Shown here: piece by piece, positions 42,193 to 51,281 of the stretch
Numbering within the stretch: position 1 is the stretch's first letter
Layout of the letters: each line of letters starts with the position of its first letter
Source of the DNA: Lutibacter sp. A80
GTDB taxonomy: Bacteria > Bacteroidota > Bacteroidia > Flavobacteriales > Flavobacteriaceae
Direction of reading: 5' to 3'
NCBI RefSeq assembly: GCF_022429645.1
Contig: NZ_CP092480.1
Span: forward strand, 1,656,501 to 1,720,500
Length of the DNA: 64,000 nucleotides
The notes under the pieces: generated by a model
Database searches by the model: none
What the model was told of the DNA's origin: nothing
What the model saw: the letters and a program-made list of their open reading frames with translations, nothing else
Made by a program: the position numbers and the translations under genes

Positions 42193-43290
42193 TTGAAACG
42201 TATAATTGTTTCTGTCACTAACGACTTAACAACAGACCAACGTGTAGCTAAAGTTTGCAATACTTTAACTAAAATGGGGTTTAGCGTGTTACTGATTGGT
42301 AGAAAATTAAAAAACAGTGAAAATATAAATAGACAGTACGATACATTTCGATTTAAACTTATATTTAATAAAGGTTTTTTGTTTTATGCAGAATACAATT
42401 TGCGTTTATTTTTTAAATTATTTTTTTTAAAAAAAGATATTTTATTAAGTAATGATTTAGACACCTTATTACCAAACTTTCTAACTAGTAAAATTTTTAA
42501 AATAAAATTAGTTTATGATAGTCACGAACTTTTTACTGAAGTTCCTGAATTAATTAACAGGCCATTTATTCAAAAATGCTGGTTAACAATTGAAAAGAAT
42601 ATATTACCAAATATTAAAAACTGTTATACGGTAAGCGACTCAATTAAAAACTATTATAACTTAAAATATAAAACTGATTTTATAACGATTCGAAATTTAC
42701 CCATTACAATTAATAGCACTCTAAAAAAAGAACTCCCTTTTAATATAAAAAACAAAAAAATTATTTTATACCAAGGAGCTATCAATAAAGCACGTGGATT
42801 GGAATTAATGATTACAACAATGCAATTTATTGAAAATACTATTTTTGTAATTATTGGCAGTGGTGATATTGAAAAAGACTTGATTAAACAATTAAAGGTT
42901 TTAAATTTGGAAGAAAAAGTTAAACTAATTCCAAAACAATCGCCTAAAGAACTTCAGAAAATAACACCTTTAGCAGATTTAGGTATAAGCATTGAAGAGG
43001 ACTTTGGTTTAAATTATAAATTCGCTTTACCTAATAAAATATTTGATTATATTCATGCAAAAGTTCCTGTACTGGTTTCAGACTTACCTGAAATGAAAAA
43101 CATTATCCAAAAGCATAACGTTGGTGAAGTTATAAAAGATAGAAATCCAAAAAAATTAGCAAATCAAATTACAACTATTCTACAAAAAGATAAAGCATTT
43201 TATAATTCCAATCTAGAAAATGCAAAAAAAACACTTAATTGGGAAAACGAAAGTGAACACTTAAAAAAAATATTTAGCAATTTAAAATGA
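42193..43290 (+). CDS. Glycosyltransferase, GT4-like (GT-B fold)
   Basis: A 365-residue cytosolic glycosyltransferase. It begins KRIIVSVTNDLTTDQRVAKV, the usual N-terminus in Bacteroidota homologues, and has a C-terminal GT1-type donor domain (ILYQGAINKARGLELMI, VIIGSGDIEKDL, FDYIHAKVPVLVSDLPEM). The start is TTG at 42193: the in-frame stop at 42163 leaves no ATG before the conserved N-terminus, and the next ATG is at residue 28. It overlaps the deacetylase gene by four bases (ATGA). Acceptor unknown; probably a surface polysaccharide. Confidence 0.86.
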   Translation: MKRIIVSVTNDLTTDQRVAKVCNTLTKMGFSVLLIGRKLKNSENINRQYDTFRFKLIFNKGFLFYAEYNLRLFFKLFFLKKDILLSNDLDTLLPNFLTSKIFKIKLVYDSHELFTEVPELINRPFIQKCWLTIEKNILPNIKNCYTVSDSIKNYYNLKYKTDFITIRNLPITINSTLKKELPFNIKNKKIILYQGAINKARGLELMITTMQFIENTIFVIIGSGDIEKDLIKQLKVLNLEEKVKLIPKQSPKELQKITPLADLGISIEEDFGLNYKFALPNKIFDYIHAKVPVLVSDLPEMKNIIQKHNVGEVIKDRNPKKLANQITTILQKDKAFYNSNLENAKKTLNWENESEHLKKIFSNLK

Positions 43291-44597
43291 TTGTTGTTTA
43301 CACCGATAAAATATCAAATAGACTAACTTATACTTTAAACGTAATATTTAAAAGTATCTTAATGGTCAATTATTCATTTGTAAATTTTGAAACCTTTAAA
43401 AACTGCAAAGATTCGGTTAAAATAAATTACAGTAACCGTGTAATAAATAATTGTATTTCAATAAAACCGCATTCAATTCTTTTTGAAAACAATTTAAAAA
43501 AACAAATAATTAAAGTTGATTGGATTAAAAACATACCATATTATTTTAAGACATCTGAAAACACAGATTTTAATTACGATATTTTTGCAAGTACGTTTTA
43601 TATAGTAAGTAGATACGAAGAATATTTTAAAACTGAACTCGACTGCCACAACAGATTTAAAGCTGAAAATTCACTTGCTTTTAAAAACAACTTTTTAGAA
43701 ATACCTATTGCTAATTTATGGGCTCAAGAATTAAAAAAAGAAATTGTAGAAAAGTATCAGAATATTAGTTTCCCTAAATTAAACTATAGATTTATAAACA
43801 CAATAGACATAGATGTTGCTTACGCATACAAAGGAAAGGGCTTAGTGCGTTTTACCGGAGGTTTTTTAAAAGCGATGCTTAAACTTAATTTTTCGGAAGT
43901 TATAAACAGATGTAATTACCTATTAAAAAATAAAGATATTTTTAACACCTATTCTAAAATTATTAAGCTTCAAAAAAAACATAACACAGAAAATTACTAC
44001 TTTATAAATTTAGGTGATAACAAAAAATTCGATAAAAACATATCTTATAAAAAAAAGGCCTTAATTCAATTAATAGAACAATTAAATACTGAATTAAACA
44101 CCACTATTGGAATTCATCCTTCGTATGCATCAAATTTTGAATATCCAAAAATTAAGATTGAAAAAGAACGATTAGAAAAAATCACAAAAAAACAAATAAC
44201 AAAAAGTAGGCAACATTTTTTATTATTAAAACATCCTGAAACTTACCAACAGCTTATTAATTATGGCATTACACACGACTACACAATGGGTTATGCCAGT
44301 AAAGTAGGTTTTAGAGCAGGAATTTGTAATACCTATCCGTTTTTTGACATTTTTAAAAACAAGCAAGAAAAATTGCTTATCACTCCCTTTCAAATTATGG
44401 ATGGCACTTTAAATAAATACGAAAATTTAAGTCCAGAACAAGCTACTAAAAAAATTAAAGAAATTAGTACTGTTATTAAAAATGTAAATGGGACATTTGT
44501 AACACTTTGGCATAATTCCTCTTTAAGTGAAAAAAATGAATGGGAAAACTGGACAGAAGTTTATGAAAACTTACTTATAAATACTAAAGAGAATTAG
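43287..44597 (+). CDS. Polysaccharide deacetylase family protein
   Basis: 436 residues. The N-terminal 150 residues form the beta-rich domain usual in flavobacterial homologues (DUF7033-like), followed by a NodB-type deacetylase fold: NTIDIDVAYAY supplies the metal Asp pair, IGIHPSYAS the HxxS/T-type motif, and TLWHNSS the C-terminal His. No signal peptide is seen, so a cytosolic role on lipid-linked or nucleotide sugar intermediates is possible. Translationally coupled to the glycosyltransferase upstream; convergent with the GT2 gene. Confidence 0.82.
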   Translation: MIVVYTDKISNRLTYTLNVIFKSILMVNYSFVNFETFKNCKDSVKINYSNRVINNCISIKPHSILFENNLKKQIIKVDWIKNIPYYFKTSENTDFNYDIFASTFYIVSRYEEYFKTELDCHNRFKAENSLAFKNNFLEIPIANLWAQELKKEIVEKYQNISFPKLNYRFINTIDIDVAYAYKGKGLVRFTGGFLKAMLKLNFSEVINRCNYLLKNKDIFNTYSKIIKLQKKHNTENYYFINLGDNKKFDKNISYKKKALIQLIEQLNTELNTTIGIHPSYASNFEYPKIKIEKERLEKITKKQITKSRQHFLLLKHPETYQQLINYGITHDYTMGYASKVGFRAGICNTYPFFDIFKNKQEKLLITPFQIMDGTLNKYENLSPEQATKKIKEISTVIKNVNGTFVTLWHNSSLSEKNEWENWTEVYENLLINTKEN

Positions 44598-44607
44598 AAA
44601 CTTATTT

Positions 44608-45504
44608 TTATTTTTTACTAGCATAGATTTTACAAAAATACCCTAACTTATAAATATCGAATAAAAACAAAGAAGGGCTTTTACTTAACAAATTATATCT
44701 TAGTATTCTTTCAAAAATCTTAAAAAACACAGAAACAATCCAAATTAACTTTAGATTTCTTAAAAGCCTAAAAACTTTTATTATTTTCAAATTTTCACCA
44801 TTTAAAATCCCTTTTAAATTTAAATAAGTTAAATTCCTAATAGCTTCTCTAGTCTTATTTAGAAAAACCAAACTATTCTCAATTCCTAAGTGAAAAACAG
44901 GGTTTTTAATATGTAAAATTACAATTGAATTCAACTTTAAATCTTCAATAAAAAGAACATCTTCATAACCATAATCAACAATATTTTCATTAAATTTTAA
45001 ACTGTTAAAAATTGACTTATGGATTAATAAATTAGCTCCAGTAACAAATTGATAAGGATTTTTTTTTCTTGTTTCAACAGAAATTTCTTCACGTTTTTTA
45101 CCATAAACCCACCTTAAAAGTTTTTCTTTTTCAGGTCGTTCGTTTTTATAGACCAAACCTCCACAAAACACTTTAGCTTTCTGCAAGTTTAATAAATCTA
45201 AATACGCTTTTATAAAAAATTTATTTTGAGGGAACACATCGGCATCTAAAAACAACAACCAATTATAATTAGCTTTGTTTACTAATAAATTTCTTATTTT
45301 ACTTCTACCAATATTGTTTTTTAATGAAATTAATTGTGTATTTGAAAACAGATTAATCGACTTGTTTTCTTGTACAAATTCAGTTGAAGCATCGCAAATA
45401 CAAATTATTTCATAATTAATATTCACTTGTTCCAGTTGTTGATGAATAGTTTCAACAAGAGTTGTTGTATTGTAATTAAATATTGGAATTAATACTGAAA
45501 TCAT
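44608..45504 (-). CDS. Glycosyltransferase family 2
   Basis: A 298-residue GT-A enzyme. It begins MISVLIPIFNYNTTTLVETI; the donor-binding DxD is in LLFLDADVFPQN, and VTGANLLIHKSIF with FNENIVDYGYEDVLFIEDL is the typical acceptor-side pattern (ED). The C-terminal 60 residues are basic and hydrophobic and may touch the membrane. It starts two bases after ftsE, so the two share a transcript although their functions appear unrelated. Confidence 0.9.
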   Translation of the reverse strand: MISVLIPIFNYNTTTLVETIHQQLEQVNINYEIICICDASTEFVQENKSINLFSNTQLISLKNNIGRSKIRNLLVNKANYNWLLFLDADVFPQNKFFIKAYLDLLNLQKAKVFCGGLVYKNERPEKEKLLRWVYGKKREEISVETRKKNPYQFVTGANLLIHKSIFNSLKFNENIVDYGYEDVLFIEDLKLNSIVILHIKNPVFHLGIENSLVFLNKTREAIRNLTYLNLKGILNGENLKIIKVFRLLRNLKLIWIVSVFFKIFERILRYNLLSKSPSLFLFDIYKLGYFCKIYASKK

Positions 45505-45506
45505 TA

Positions 45507-46196
45507 TTACGAAGCTCCCTTCTGCTGCACAACCTCAAACAATTCTCCACCTTCACATTTAATAGTTTTATGTGGATATTTTAAAATAAGTGCATAATCA
45601 TGAGTTGCCATTAAAATAGTTTTTCCGGCATTGTGTATTTCATTTAATACGTTCATAACACCTACAGAAGTTGCTGGGTCTAAATTTCCAGTTGGCTCAT
45701 CGGCTAAAATTAAATCTGGATCATTTAACAAAGCCCGTGCAATTGCAACACGCTGTTGTTCTCCACCAGATAGTTGAAAAGCCATTTTAAAACCTTTAGT
45801 TTCCATACCAACTTTAGCTAATACCTCATTAATTTTAGATTCTATTTTAGAAGCATCTTTCCAACCAGTTGCTTTTAAAACAAATTTTAAATTTTCGAAT
45901 ACATTTCTATCATTCAATAATTTAAAATCCTGAAAAACAATTCCTAATTTTCTACGTAAAAATGGAATTTCCTTTTCTTTTAGCGTATTTAAATCAAAAC
46001 CTACAATTTTACCTATTCCTTTATCTAAATTTAAATCTCCATATAAAGTTTTCATTAAACTACTTTTCCCACTTCCTGTTTTACCAATTAAATACACAAA
46101 TTCACCCGTATTTATTGTAAGGTTTACATTAGATAGAACTAAATTTTCACGTTGAAAAATTTCAGCATTTTGTAAGGAAAGTATCGCTTCTGACAT
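45507..46196 (-). CDS. ftsE: ABC transporter ATP-binding protein, FtsE-like
   Basis: A 229-residue ATPase. Walker A is GKTGSGKSS (38-46), the signature LSGGEQQRVAIARAL, Walker B LILADEPTGNLD and the H-loop MATHDY. The Q-loop reads GIVFQDFKLLNDRNVFENL, and DFKLL.DR.V is characteristic of FtsE, which with FtsX activates division-site peptidoglycan hydrolases. No ftsX is adjacent, which is usual in Bacteroidota, so the partner must be encoded elsewhere. A LolD-type role is less likely. Confidence 0.87.
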   Translation of the reverse strand: MSEAILSLQNAEIFQRENLVLSNVNLTINTGEFVYLIGKTGSGKSSLMKTLYGDLNLDKGIGKIVGFDLNTLKEKEIPFLRRKLGIVFQDFKLLNDRNVFENLKFVLKATGWKDASKIESKINEVLAKVGMETKGFKMAFQLSGGEQQRVAIARALLNDPDLILADEPTGNLDPATSVGVMNVLNEIHNAGKTILMATHDYALILKYPHKTIKCEGGELFEVVQQKGAS

Positions 46197-46340
46197 TTAA
46201 AAATGATTTTTAACAAATCTATATATTTAATTATAATTTTTCAACATCTAAACAACTAATAATTAATTAATTTAAAATTGCACAATTAAAATTTAAAATT
46301 TAAGGTATAGTTTTTGTTATATTTATTTAATAAAAAAACG

Positions 46341-46356
46341 AATTGCATATGCAATT
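46341..46356. promoter_or_regulatory. Perfect 16-base palindrome upstream of the TPR gene
   Basis: aattgcatatgcaatt is perfectly self-complementary and stands 56 bases before the TPR start and 145 bases from the divergent ftsE start. It could be an operator; no regulator is encoded nearby. Confidence 0.45.
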
Positions 46357-46411
46357 TTGAAAAAAAATTGCGTTATTAGATTATAGTTTTAAACTTTCAA
46401 TTTTTATTAGA

Positions 46412-49400
46412 ATGAATTATAAAAATAGTGTATTACCTTTTATCATATTTTTTATCTTCGGAGTTGCTACAGCTCAAAAATCAGCTATTTACACCAACCC
46501 TCTTAAAGAATACAATCACGCAGTTGAATTATATCAAAACAAAGCATATGTTGCTGCTCAACACAAATTTAATGCCCTAACAAGCGAATTTGACACTACA
46601 TCTGAGCTAAAAGCGAATTGCGAATATTATGCTGCCAATTGTGCTATTGTTTTAGGACAACGAAATTCTGATGATTTAATGCAAGAATTTGTTGATAAAT
46701 ACCCAACAAGTAACAAAAGAAATGGCGCATTTTTAGATGTTGCAAATTATTATTTTAAAGTTGGTAAATATTCATATGCCTCAAAATGGTATAAAAAAGT
46801 AAATACCACAAACCTATCTTTAAAACAAGAAGAAACCTATAACTTTAAATATGCATATTCTTTGTTTGCAACTAAAAATTATAGCGAATCTAAAAATTAT
46901 TTCATAAACCTATTAGACTCTCAAGAATATGGCGCTCAAGCTAAATACTACTATGGGTTTATTGCTTACAATCAAGATGATTACGATACTGCTGGAAAAT
47001 ATTTAGAAGAGGTTGAAGATGATACTTCATTTAAAAAAAATGTGTCTTATTATTTAGCAGACATGAATTTTAAATTAGGAAAATTTGAATTAGCTATTGA
47101 AAAAGGTGAACCTTTATTAGAAAGAGCTAGAGGATTAGAACATTCTGAAATTTCTAAAATTGTAGGTGAAAGCTATTTTAACCTTCATAAATATGATGAG
47201 GCTATTCCTCATTTAAAAAACTACAAAGGAAAACGTGGAAAGTGGAACAATACCGATTATTATTTATTGGGATATTCGTACTACAAACAAAACGATTTTG
47301 AAAATGCTATAAACAATTTCAATAAAATAATTGATGGTAATAATGGTGTAGCTCAAAACGCATACTATCACTTAGCTGAATGTTACTTAAAGTTAGAACA
47401 AAAAAATGAAGCTTTAAATGCTTTTAGAAATGCAGCTCAAATGAAATTTGAACCTGAAATTCAAAAAGATGCTTGGTTAAATTATGCTAAACTTAGTTAC
47501 CAAATAGGGAATCCTTATAAAAGTGTCCCAGAAGTATTGCAAGAATATATAGAATTGTATCCAAAATCTGTTCATAAAGATGAAATTGACAACCTTATAA
47601 TTAGTGCCTATATTACTTCTAAAGATTACAAAGGAGCTCTAGAATTTTTAAAAAACAAAAAAGGAACAAAGGAACAAGCCTTATTTCAAAAAGTTGCATT
47701 TTATAGAGGCTCAGAACTTTTTTCTGAAGGAGCTTACAGTCAAGCTAAAGAAAACTTTGAAAATTCTTTAACGGTAGCCTTAGATGAAACTATTACGGCA
47801 AAAGCAACTTTTTGGAAAGGAGAAACCAACCATAGATTAAATAATTTTAAAGAAGCTTTAAACGATTTTAATACATTTAAAGCTAGCTCAAAAGCTTCTA
47901 ACACCTCAGAATTTGAACAGGTAGATTATAATATTGCCTATGCTTATTTTAAACAAAAAGACTATTCAAATGCTATCAATGCATTTAAAAAATACATCGC
48001 TAAAAACACTGGGGATAAAATTAGAACAAATGATAGTTATTTAAGAATTGCTGATGGTTATTTTGTTAATAGCAACTACTCCAATGCTATAAACTACTAT
48101 AATAAAACCATTGAAATAAATGGAATTGATAAAGATTATGCCCAATTTCAAAAAGCAATTTGTTATGGCTTAACAGGTAATGAAAATTCTAAAATAGAAA
48201 CTTTAAATTCTTTTTTAAACACACATAAAAAATCTACTTATAGAGATGATGCTTTATATGTTTTAGGAAATTCATACATTAAAAAAGGAGAAAATCAACA
48301 AGCTATTACCAGTTTTAATAATCTAATAAATAATTATAAAAGAAGTCCATTAGTATCTAAAGCTTTATTAAAAAAAGGATTAATTTACTACAATACCGAT
48401 AAAAACGAAGAAGCTTTAACAACTTATAAATCTGTTGTTAGTAGGTTTCCAAATACGGCTGAAGCTAGACAAGCTATAAAAGATGCCCGACAAATTTATG
48501 TAGATTTAGGAAATGTTGATGAATATGCGAGATGGATAAAAACTGTTGATTTTGTAAGTGTTTCTGATGCCGATTTAGACAATGATATGTTTGAATCTGC
48601 AGAAAAACAATACTTACAAAACAACCACAATAAATCTATTTCAAGTTTTAAAAAATACCTACTAAATTTCCCTAATGGTTTACACGCTTTACAAGCACAT
48701 TTTTATTTGGCACAATCTTTATTTTCTGAAAACAAACAACAAGAAACCATTCCTCATTACACCTATGTAATAGAGCAACAACAAAATGAATTTACAGAAA
48801 GTTCGCTTTCTAGATTGGCTTTAGTTTATTTAGAAAAAAACAATTGGCAAAAGGCAACGCCTATTTTAGAACGCCTTGAAAAAGAAGCTAATTTACCTCA
48901 AAATATTACGTTTGCACAATCAAATTTAATGAAAGGTTATTACGAAAACAAAAATTACAACAATGCTGTTTCGTATGCCGAAATGGTATTAAAAAATTCT
49001 AAATTAGAAAATCGTATAAAATCTGACGCTCACATTATAATTGCACGTTCAGCTATTAAAACCAATAATGAAACTAAAGCTAGAAATGCTTATAGCGAAG
49101 TTGAAAAAATTGCTACAGGAGAATTAAAAGCTGAAGCTCTTTATTACAGTGCTTATTTCGAAAATAAAGATGGAAGCTATCGTGTTTCAAATCAAATAAT
49201 TCAAAAAATTGCATCAGATTATTCAGCTTATAAATATTGGGCTGCAAAGGGCTTAATAACAATGGCTAATAATTATTTTGAATTAAACGATGCTTTCCAA
49301 GCAACTTATATTCTAGAAAGTGTTACAAAAAACTTTGCGCAGTTTACTGATGTGGTTGAAGAAGCTGAAACAGCTTTAAATAAAATTAAAACCGAAGCTG

Positions 49401-49429
49401 CAAAAACTAACGAATCTGTAAAAAATTAA
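46412..49429 (+). CDS. Large periplasmic TPR-repeat protein
   Basis: 1005 residues with a signal peptide (VLPFIIFFIFGVATAQ). The rest is a long run of tetratricopeptide repeats, recognisable by recurring YxLAxxxxKLGxxxxAIxxF-type helix pairs (for example YLLGYSYYKQNDFENAINNF, YHLAECYLKLEQKNEALNAF, YVLGNSYIKKGENQQAITSF). No catalytic domain is visible. Such scaffolds organise periplasmic or outer-membrane complexes. It is four bases upstream of the barrel gene, and this TPR-plus-barrel pairing suggests a joint envelope machine; what it does is unknown. Confidence 0.85.
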   Translation: MNYKNSVLPFIIFFIFGVATAQKSAIYTNPLKEYNHAVELYQNKAYVAAQHKFNALTSEFDTTSELKANCEYYAANCAIVLGQRNSDDLMQEFVDKYPTSNKRNGAFLDVANYYFKVGKYSYASKWYKKVNTTNLSLKQEETYNFKYAYSLFATKNYSESKNYFINLLDSQEYGAQAKYYYGFIAYNQDDYDTAGKYLEEVEDDTSFKKNVSYYLADMNFKLGKFELAIEKGEPLLERARGLEHSEISKIVGESYFNLHKYDEAIPHLKNYKGKRGKWNNTDYYLLGYSYYKQNDFENAINNFNKIIDGNNGVAQNAYYHLAECYLKLEQKNEALNAFRNAAQMKFEPEIQKDAWLNYAKLSYQIGNPYKSVPEVLQEYIELYPKSVHKDEIDNLIISAYITSKDYKGALEFLKNKKGTKEQALFQKVAFYRGSELFSEGAYSQAKENFENSLTVALDETITAKATFWKGETNHRLNNFKEALNDFNTFKASSKASNTSEFEQVDYNIAYAYFKQKDYSNAINAFKKYIAKNTGDKIRTNDSYLRIADGYFVNSNYSNAINYYNKTIEINGIDKDYAQFQKAICYGLTGNENSKIETLNSFLNTHKKSTYRDDALYVLGNSYIKKGENQQAITSFNNLINNYKRSPLVSKALLKKGLIYYNTDKNEEALTTYKSVVSRFPNTAEARQAIKDARQIYVDLGNVDEYARWIKTVDFVSVSDADLDNDMFESAEKQYLQNNHNKSISSFKKYLLNFPNGLHALQAHFYLAQSLFSENKQQETIPHYTYVIEQQQNEFTESSLSRLALVYLEKNNWQKATPILERLEKEANLPQNITFAQSNLMKGYYENKNYNNAVSYAEMVLKNSKLENRIKSDAHIIIARSAIKTNNETKARNAYSEVEKIATGELKAEALYYSAYFENKDGSYRVSNQIIQKIASDYSAYKYWAAKGLITMANNYFELNDAFQATYILESVTKNFAQFTDVVEEAETALNKIKTEAAKTNESVKN

Positions 49430-49496
49430 AATAATGACAAGTTTATTAAATACAACTCACAAACCTTATAAACTTTCAACTTTTAAAATAAAACGT

Positions 49497-51221
49497 ATGC
49501 GAAAGCTATTTATAATATCACTCTCTATTTTTACAATTAATAGTGCTTTTTCTCAAGAAACTAAAAAAGACACTTTAAAAACTGAAGAAATTTTAGTAGT
49601 AAAACCTTATTCTCCAAAAATTTCAGATGCTTTTAAGGTTAAATCAAACCCTAACATAGATACAGTTGCAACAATAGAAAAAGAGAAAGTAACTTATAGT
49701 ATTTTTTCAATTCCAGTTGCCTCTACTTTTACCCCTTCAAAAGGTAAAGCAAAAGGTCTTAAAAGAGCTCCAAAAGAACGCTTATTTGAAAATTACGTTT
49801 CTGCTGGTTTTGGAAATTTTACCAGTCCACTTTTTGAAGCATATTTACATACTGGAGACCCTAGATATAGCGATTTAGGTATATTTATAAACCACCACTC
49901 TTCTGAAGGTGGTATTAAAGATTTACAATTAGACGATAATTTTGCTGATACACGTATCGATGCATTTTATAAATATTTCGACAAATATTACAACTGGCAA
50001 ATTAATGCAGGTGTACAACGAAAACTTTATAATTATTATGGAACCAACGTAGATTTTGATGAAGCAATTCTTAGCTCTATAGATGAAAAACAAATCTATA
50101 AAAACATTTATGTAGGCGGAAATATTGAATTTAAAGAATCCTTTTTTAAAGGAGCTACTGCAGAATTAATGAATTTTTCAGACAATTATAAAAGTAACGA
50201 ATTTAGATTTAAAATAGCTCCTAAATTAGAATTTCCAATTTCTACTGAATTGATAAATGCCGAGTTTTTAGTTGACTTAGTAAAAGGAAAATTTAAACAA
50301 AACTACGTTACAACAGACGATATTAAATATAGCTTTTTAAACTTAGGTGTAAGTCCTAATTTTGAAGTTTTAAGAGATAATTTAACCATTAATCTAGGAG
50401 CTAAAATTTATTATTCTAGCGACTTAGATAACAAAACAAATAAATTTTATGCATATCCAAATGTAACAGCGTCATTAAAATTAATAGATGATATTTTTAT
50501 TTTGGTAGCTGGTGCTACTGGAGATTTAGTACAAAATACTTATCAAAATTACACACTATTAAATCCATATGTTTCACCAACTTTAAACGTTGAGCTAACG
50601 GATAAACAATACAAAGCATTTGCTGGAGCTAAGGGAAAACTCGCTTCAAATATTGGTTATAATTTTAATGTAAGTCATACTAACGAGCAAAATAAACCAT
50701 TATTCCGCCAAAACCCTGCAAACACAGATGGTACACAAAATATTACTCAGGCCTATGAAGCTGGAAATTCTTTTAACGTAATTTACGACAATGTAAAAAC
50801 ACTTGGTTTTTTTGGTGAAATAACAATTGATGCTTCTAAAGAATTTAATTTTACAGGTACAGTTAACTACAATAATTATACAACTGAAAATGAATTAGAG
50901 GCTTGGAATTTACCAGAAATTACTGCAACTATTTCTGCAGAATTTCAAAAAAACAAATGGTTTGCAGGTGCTAAATTATTTTATGGAGGAACTACAAAAG
51001 ATTATGTAACTCCTTTTGAACAACCAGCAGCTACCGGAATAATTATAAAAAATGATTCTTATATAGATTTAAATCTTAATGGTGGTTATATTTTCTCAGA
51101 CAGATTAACAGCTTTTGCAAAACTAAACAATGCTCTTGGCGAAAAATACGAACCATTTGTAAATTACCAAGTACAACCATTACAAGTTCTTGCTGGTATT
51201 ACTTATAAATTTGATTTGTAA
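49497..51221 (+). CDS. TonB-receptor-like outer-membrane barrel without plug domain
   Basis: Predicted outer-membrane beta-barrel of 574 residues. With the start at 49497 (MRKLFIISLSIFTINSAFSQ) it has a normal signal peptide; an alternative ATG at 49434 would add 21 residues ahead of it. The mature N-terminus carries the conserved EEILVVKPYSPKISDAFKV stretch, followed directly by barrel strands (VSAGFGNFTSPLFEAYLHTG) and ending GITYKFDL. No plug or TonB box was found, so it is not an ordinary TonB-dependent importer. Co-transcribed with the TPR protein. Confidence 0.78.
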   Translation: MRKLFIISLSIFTINSAFSQETKKDTLKTEEILVVKPYSPKISDAFKVKSNPNIDTVATIEKEKVTYSIFSIPVASTFTPSKGKAKGLKRAPKERLFENYVSAGFGNFTSPLFEAYLHTGDPRYSDLGIFINHHSSEGGIKDLQLDDNFADTRIDAFYKYFDKYYNWQINAGVQRKLYNYYGTNVDFDEAILSSIDEKQIYKNIYVGGNIEFKESFFKGATAELMNFSDNYKSNEFRFKIAPKLEFPISTELINAEFLVDLVKGKFKQNYVTTDDIKYSFLNLGVSPNFEVLRDNLTINLGAKIYYSSDLDNKTNKFYAYPNVTASLKLIDDIFILVAGATGDLVQNTYQNYTLLNPYVSPTLNVELTDKQYKAFAGAKGKLASNIGYNFNVSHTNEQNKPLFRQNPANTDGTQNITQAYEAGNSFNVIYDNVKTLGFFGEITIDASKEFNFTGTVNYNNYTTENELEAWNLPEITATISAEFQKNKWFAGAKLFYGGTTKDYVTPFEQPAATGIIIKNDSYIDLNLNGGYIFSDRLTAFAKLNNALGEKYEPFVNYQVQPLQVLAGITYKFDL

Positions 51222-51250
51222 AATAAATTATCTATTGTTCTAGCTTTTTT

Positions 51251-51280
51251 ATGTAGTTTTAACATCTATAAAACCTACAT
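51251..51280 (+). promoter_or_regulatory. Hairpin immediately before the amidohydrolase start
   Basis: atgtagtttta (51251-51261) pairs with taaaacctacat (51269-51280) over 11 bp with one bulged C and a seven-base loop. It ends one base before the ATG at 51282, where it could hinder ribosome access. No T-tract follows, so it is not a terminator. Confidence 0.45.
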
Positions 51281-51281
51281 T

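Noticed and set aside
49434-49496. Start of the barrel gene at 49434
   Set aside because: It would place 21 polar residues before a perfect signal peptide. Not excluded, but 49497 fits export better.
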